Shown here in pieces: positions 35,698 through 39,061 of a stretch of 39,061 nucleotides of DNA. The notes beneath the pieces were generated by a model that searched no databases, was not told the origin of the DNA, and saw only the letters and a list, made by a program, of their open reading frames with translations. How positions within the stretch are numbered: the stretch's first letter is position 1; each line of letters starts with the position of its first letter. The translations under genes were made by a program, and so were the position numbers. The DNA lies in assembly GCA_947474495.1 (NCBI GenBank), contig CANJIM010000030.1, forward strand, positions 1-39,061, in the 5' to 3' direction. The DNA is from Rhodospirillaceae bacterium (GTDB lineage Bacteria; Pseudomonadota; Alphaproteobacteria; SMXQ01).

Positions 35698-36774
35698 ATG
35701 ATTAACGGGTTCGTTTATGGCCTGCCGGCTGAAGTACGTCGGTATTCCATGTTTTCGCGGACGGCTCTGGCCGGTGTAGTCACCTCCATGGCATTTTTCT
35801 GCCCGATGATGGCGGCGGCGCAAGGCGTCGAAGCCTTCTACCGAGGTAAGGTTGTCAATATGGTGATCGGCTATGCCTCGGGCGCGAGCAATGATCTCTA
35901 TGCCCGCGCTGTAGCCCAGCATATCGGCAAGCATATCCCCGGCGCACCGACCGTGGTGTCGCGTAACATGCCGGGCGGCGGCAGCCTGCTCGCGGCCAAT
36001 CACATCTTCAATGTCGCGGCCAAAGACGGCACCGTGCTCGGCCTTGTGTCGCCGACCATCCCGCTCGAAGAAAAACTCGGTGAGCCGAACATTATGTTCA
36101 AAGCCGAAGAGTTCAACTGGATCGGCCGCATCTCGCCATCGCCGACGGTGACCTTCGTTTGGCACACATCGCCGACCCAGACGATCCAGGATGCGATGAA
36201 GCGCGAGACCACGCTGAGTGCCACGGGCCGCAGCTCCGCCCTCACGATCTATCCCAGCGTGCTGAGCAACCTGGCTGATGTGAAGTTCAAGATGATCCTG
36301 GGCTACAGCGGTTCCGCCGAAGCCATGCTCGCCATGGTGCGTGGCGAGGTCGAGGGCAGTTCGACGAGTTGGGATAGCTTGAAGTCAACTCAGGGCGATT
36401 GGATTCGTGACAAGAAGGTCAATGTTCTCGTTCAGTACACATTGAAGCGCCATCGCGAACTACCCGACGTGCCGACTGCCGCCGAACTTGGCCGCAATCC
36501 GGAACAGGTGCAGATTTTGCGTCTGGTGTCGAGCGGCACGGAACTTGGCAAGCTCGTCCTGGCGACGCCGGCGACGCCCGCAGATCGCATCCAGGCATTG
36601 CGCCGCGCCTTCGACGCAACGATGAAGGATCCGGATTTCATCCGGCATCTGGAGCAGGCCGGCATGGATCTCAATCCGATGACCGGCGAGGATCTCCAGT
36701 TGCTCATCAAGGAGATCGTCAGCGCGCCGCCTGATATCATGGAAAAGGTGAAGGCCGTCTATTCGGCCAAGTGA
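35698..36774 (+). CDS. Bug/TctC-type periplasmic solute-binding protein
   Basis: Bug proteins capture carboxylated compounds in the periplasm, some for tripartite tricarboxylate transporters. The 358-residue product has an unusually long N-terminal region before its signal helix (MFSRTALAGVVTSMAFFC, cleavage near AAAQG). The mature domain begins VEAFYRGKVVNMVIGYASGA, with SRNMPGGGSLLAANHIFN and AKDGTVLGLVSPT as in the family, and a hinge and second lobe up to KAVYSAK. The ATG at 35698 has a good ribosome-binding site; an ATG at 35749 would give a standard signal peptide. No membrane transporter genes are in the window. It is the first of three consecutive plus-strand genes and likely imports the substrate of the enzymes downstream. 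Confidence 0.85.
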   Translation: MINGFVYGLPAEVRRYSMFSRTALAGVVTSMAFFCPMMAAAQGVEAFYRGKVVNMVIGYASGASNDLYARAVAQHIGKHIPGAPTVVSRNMPGGGSLLAANHIFNVAAKDGTVLGLVSPTIPLEEKLGEPNIMFKAEEFNWIGRISPSPTVTFVWHTSPTQTIQDAMKRETTLSATGRSSALTIYPSVLSNLADVKFKMILGYSGSAEAMLAMVRGEVEGSSTSWDSLKSTQGDWIRDKKVNVLVQYTLKRHRELPDVPTAAELGRNPEQVQILRLVSSGTELGKLVLATPATPADRIQALRRAFDATMKDPDFIRHLEQAGMDLNPMTGEDLQLLIKEIVSAPPDIMEKVKAVYSAK

Positions 36775-36837
36775 TGGATCGGCAGGACCGATCGACAGGC
36801 GGGTTTTGTCGCTTAACTTTTCCGGCAGGATTGAGAC

Positions 36838-38109
36838 ATGGATGAATTGAACAAAAAAGACCAGGATGCGGCGATCAACGCCGCCGACCTACCCGCGGCG
36901 CGTATGCAGCATGTCTTCGTCCCGGAGGAACCGCCGCCCTTCCTGTCACTTGCTGAGCGCGACCGTCGCCACAAAATGATTCGCGAGCGTATGACCGCGA
37001 GCGGTATCGACGTCTTGATCCTGCCGCCCAACGCCAATCGCTGGGAACAATGCATGGCTGATTCGCGCTATGTCACCGGTATAGGCGGCTTCGGCACCGA
37101 AACCCTGACAATCTTCCCGCGCGACCGTGAACCCACGGCCTATTTGTTCAACCGCTCGAGCTGGTGGCGTGCGGTGCAGCAGTGGATTCCCGACGTGCGT
37201 GACGGGCGTAACCGGTGGGGCCGCAATATCACCGAGCATCTCAAGGAGATCGGCTTCAAGGGTGGTACCATCGGCCTGTCGGGACTAGGCGGCCTACCGC
37301 GTACGCCCGACGGCATCGTGCCTCACCGCATGGTGCAGGCGATCATGGCGATACCCGGAGTCAAACTGATCGATGCCACCCCGCTGGTCCAGGAGTTGCG
37401 CTCGATCAAGAGCCCTGAAGAAGTGGCTACTCTCGAACGCTCAGCGGCCATCGCCGATAGGATGGTCGCAGCCATGGTTCGGCTCGCGCGCCCCGGCAAT
37501 ACAGAGCGTCAGGTTTATGCCGCGATGGTAGAGGCGATGATCGCTGAAGGAGGAGACCTTCCGGCGCTGATGATTTTCGCCAGCGGAACCGGCGTCAGCC
37601 ACGGCCAATTCGTGCCAACCGCGCGGGTCCTGAAGGCCGGCGATCTGATTGCCAACGAGATCGAGGCGCGCTATGCGGGCTATGGTGCCCAGACAGTGGC
37701 GCCCCTCAGCCTCGGCAAGCCCGAACCGGCGGTTGCCGAAGCCGGCCGTGTGGCGCTGGCCGCTTTCGAAGCCGTGCGCTCCGAAATGAAGCCGGGTGCC
37801 ACGATCCTCGGCCTGATGCGCACGTATCAGCGCACGACCGAAACGGAAGGCAAAGGTCGCTTTCGTGTCGGATTTCCGTTGATGCATGCGCGCGGCCTGG
37901 GCGACGAGGTTCCGGTCGTGCTCGATCATGATGATCTGCAAAAGCAAGGCGATATTGTGCTCGCGGAGAATATGGTCTTCGTTCTGAAACCGCGCGCAAT
38001 CAGCGCCGATGGCCACGCGCAGGTGCAATTGGGCGACACGGTCTGCGTGACTCCCGGCGGTGGGCGACGGCTTGGGCGGCGCGAACTGGGCTTGATCGTT
38101 GTCGGTTGA
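36838..38109 (+). CDS. M24-fold (creatinase/aminopeptidase P-like) protein with altered metal site
   Basis: The 423-residue protein has a creatinase-type N-terminal domain (RRHKMIRERMTASGIDVLIL, SRYVTGIGGFGTET) and a C-terminal pita-bread fold (about 190-423). Metallopeptidases of this fold use two Asp, one His and two Glu. Here the first site reads ANEIEARYAGYGAQT where the Asp pair would be, the histidine is present in MHARGLGDE, and the Glu sites read ENMVFVLKP and LGDTVCVTPGG. Most metal ligands are therefore missing, so a creatinase-like metal-free hydrolase, or a non-peptidase role, is more likely than an aminopeptidase. AGGA 7 nt before the ATG is a good ribosome-binding site. It lies 63 nt after the solute-binding protein gene. 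Confidence 0.8.
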   Translation: MDELNKKDQDAAINAADLPAARMQHVFVPEEPPPFLSLAERDRRHKMIRERMTASGIDVLILPPNANRWEQCMADSRYVTGIGGFGTETLTIFPRDREPTAYLFNRSSWWRAVQQWIPDVRDGRNRWGRNITEHLKEIGFKGGTIGLSGLGGLPRTPDGIVPHRMVQAIMAIPGVKLIDATPLVQELRSIKSPEEVATLERSAAIADRMVAAMVRLARPGNTERQVYAAMVEAMIAEGGDLPALMIFASGTGVSHGQFVPTARVLKAGDLIANEIEARYAGYGAQTVAPLSLGKPEPAVAEAGRVALAAFEAVRSEMKPGATILGLMRTYQRTTETEGKGRFRVGFPLMHARGLGDEVPVVLDHDDLQKQGDIVLAENMVFVLKPRAISADGHAQVQLGDTVCVTPGGGRRLGRRELGLIVVG

Positions 38110-38153
38110 GGTAACTTCTCAATGACGAGATGCGTTTGGATATGGAGAGTGTG

Positions 38154-39061
38154 ATGAGCGACGTGAAGAAGCACCGTGAATTCATGACCACCTGGCACAA
38201 TTCGACGCGCCCGGCGGTAGAAGCCTGGTCCGATCGCAACAAGGCCGACCTCATGGCCTCGACCCAGAGTACCCGTCATCTGCCGCTGTTCCGCGCCTTC
38301 GATCTACTGGCGCGGCCGAATGATTCCCTGCTGCTTCTGGAAAATCATGATCAGCGCATCGGTGTCGAAAGCGTTTGCGGCGCGCGCGAGGAGTTCTTGC
38401 GCCACGTCGATTTTGACACGGTCTATTTCCAATTCGCCGGCTATTCCATGCTGGAAACCGAGTTTGGCGAATATACCATGGCACCGGGCGACCTGATGCT
38501 GATCCCTGAGGGCATCGCCCACCGTTCCACCGGCACTGCCGACAGCCTGCGCTGGTACGCCTTGGTCAATGCGCCCTTTACCGAGTTTCAAACCGAGGAA
38601 GGTTATACCGGCCACACCACCTTCGACGTGAAGCGTCTCAATGGGCCGGACTGGAAAATCCCGGCTGGCGCGGAAAAACCGCTCAAAGGCGGCCGGGTAC
38701 GCGAACGGATGATTTGCTGGGACGACAAGCCGAGCGACGTCACCATCTCCGAGCGCGATTACAATTATCTCGTCGGAACCACCAGCACAGATCGCCTGTC
38801 GGCGAAATCGGGCATCCGCAAGCTGCGCGCATTCGATCTTTTCACCGGCATCGCCGGCAATGCGCGAGTCGAGCCGCTGATGCGCTCGCCGACGCTGGAG
38901 ATCAAGGTCTATAATATCGTTGGTGAGCAGCATGCCTTCCACCGCGCACTGCGCAGCGAGGAGGTTCGTATTAATTTCCGCGGCGACTCGATCGATCTGT
39001 CGGAAATCGAGAATGTGAAAATGTGGCCGGGCGCCGTGACGGTGATTCCACGCGGTATCGC
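38154..39061 (+). CDS. homogentisate 1,2-dioxygenase-like cupin protein (3' end outside window)
   Basis: The first 302 codons are present; the gene runs off the right edge. GGAGAG 6 nt before the ATG at 38154 fixes the start; an in-frame ATG four codons upstream is less likely. The product has a cupin-type stretch FQFAGYSMLETEFGEYTMAP followed by GDLMLIPEGIAHRSTG, and a second one with QHAFHRALRSEEVRINFRGD and WPGAVTVIPRGI at the end of the window. The two-cupin layout and these motifs recall homogentisate dioxygenase, which opens an aromatic ring using Fe(II). The metal ligands of that enzyme would lie mostly beyond the window, so activity cannot be judged. It follows the M24-like gene by 44 nt. 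Confidence 0.65.
   Translation, partial: MSDVKKHREFMTTWHNSTRPAVEAWSDRNKADLMASTQSTRHLPLFRAFDLLARPNDSLLLLENHDQRIGVESVCGAREEFLRHVDFDTVYFQFAGYSMLETEFGEYTMAPGDLMLIPEGIAHRSTGTADSLRWYALVNAPFTEFQTEEGYTGHTTFDVKRLNGPDWKIPAGAEKPLKGGRVRERMICWDDKPSDVTISERDYNYLVGTTSTDRLSAKSGIRKLRAFDLFTGIAGNARVEPLMRSPTLEIKVYNIVGEQHAFHRALRSEEVRINFRGDSIDLSEIENVKMWPGAVTVIPRGI

Overview
The window is GC-rich chromosomal DNA from an alphaproteobacterium. The order atpH-atpA-atpG-atpD-atpC without the Fo genes, the sucA-sucB-lpdA block, the gpmI-envC-ctpA-deacetylase-rppH block and the obgE-proB-proA-nadD-rsfS-rlmH block are all familiar in that class. A Rhodospirillales-like lineage is my guess; the sequence alone does not fix the genus.

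Positions 1-29385 are core genome. On the plus strand come the end of sucA, sucB and lpdA (2-oxoglutarate dehydrogenase E1, E2, E3) and a small membrane protein. On the minus strand follow an exported CigR-like protein and a tight tal - DUF484 - xerC run. Then priA and the F1-ATPase operon atpHAGDC run on the plus strand. A striking 28-bp tandem repeat starts on the atpC stop codon, followed by a ferritin-like diiron protein. Two long minus-strand operons come next: gpmI-envC-ctpA-deacetylase-rppH (glycolysis and cell-envelope cleavage) and obgE-proB-proA-nadD-rsfS-rlmH (ribosome assembly, proline and NAD synthesis), with many ATGA, TAATG or TGATG overlaps. rpmA-rplU forms a separate unit with a clear promoter and a clear terminator.

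The core ends at a tRNA-Ser(CGA) gene, positions 29296-29385. Beyond it, to about 34.6 kb, lies a patchwork accessory region. It begins with a cluster of inverted repeats and is bounded by two direct copies of a 71-bp sequence (29572-29642 and 34445-34515). Inside are an AT-rich glycosyltransferase, galE overlapping a truncated flippase, an MFS exporter, a 160-bp internally deleted IS3-type element, a second repeat pair of 96 bp, and gene remnants cut off beside those repeats. This looks like the scar of repeated insertion and deletion at a tRNA-flanked surface-polysaccharide locus.

From 34.6 kb to the end is a small-molecule metabolism region: a VOC protein, a flavin/PPOX-type protein and, divergent from it, a plus-strand run of a Bug/TctC solute-binding protein, an M24-fold protein with altered metal ligands, and the first 302 codons of a homogentisate-dioxygenase-like cupin protein. 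Together these suggest uptake and breakdown of an unknown, possibly aromatic, acid.

I do not see a complete new defence or mobile system. The points most worth follow-up are the atpC-linked tandem repeat, the Lys/Ala-rich extensions on both RsfS and L21, the paired repeats that sit beside broken genes, and the catabolic cluster at the right edge.
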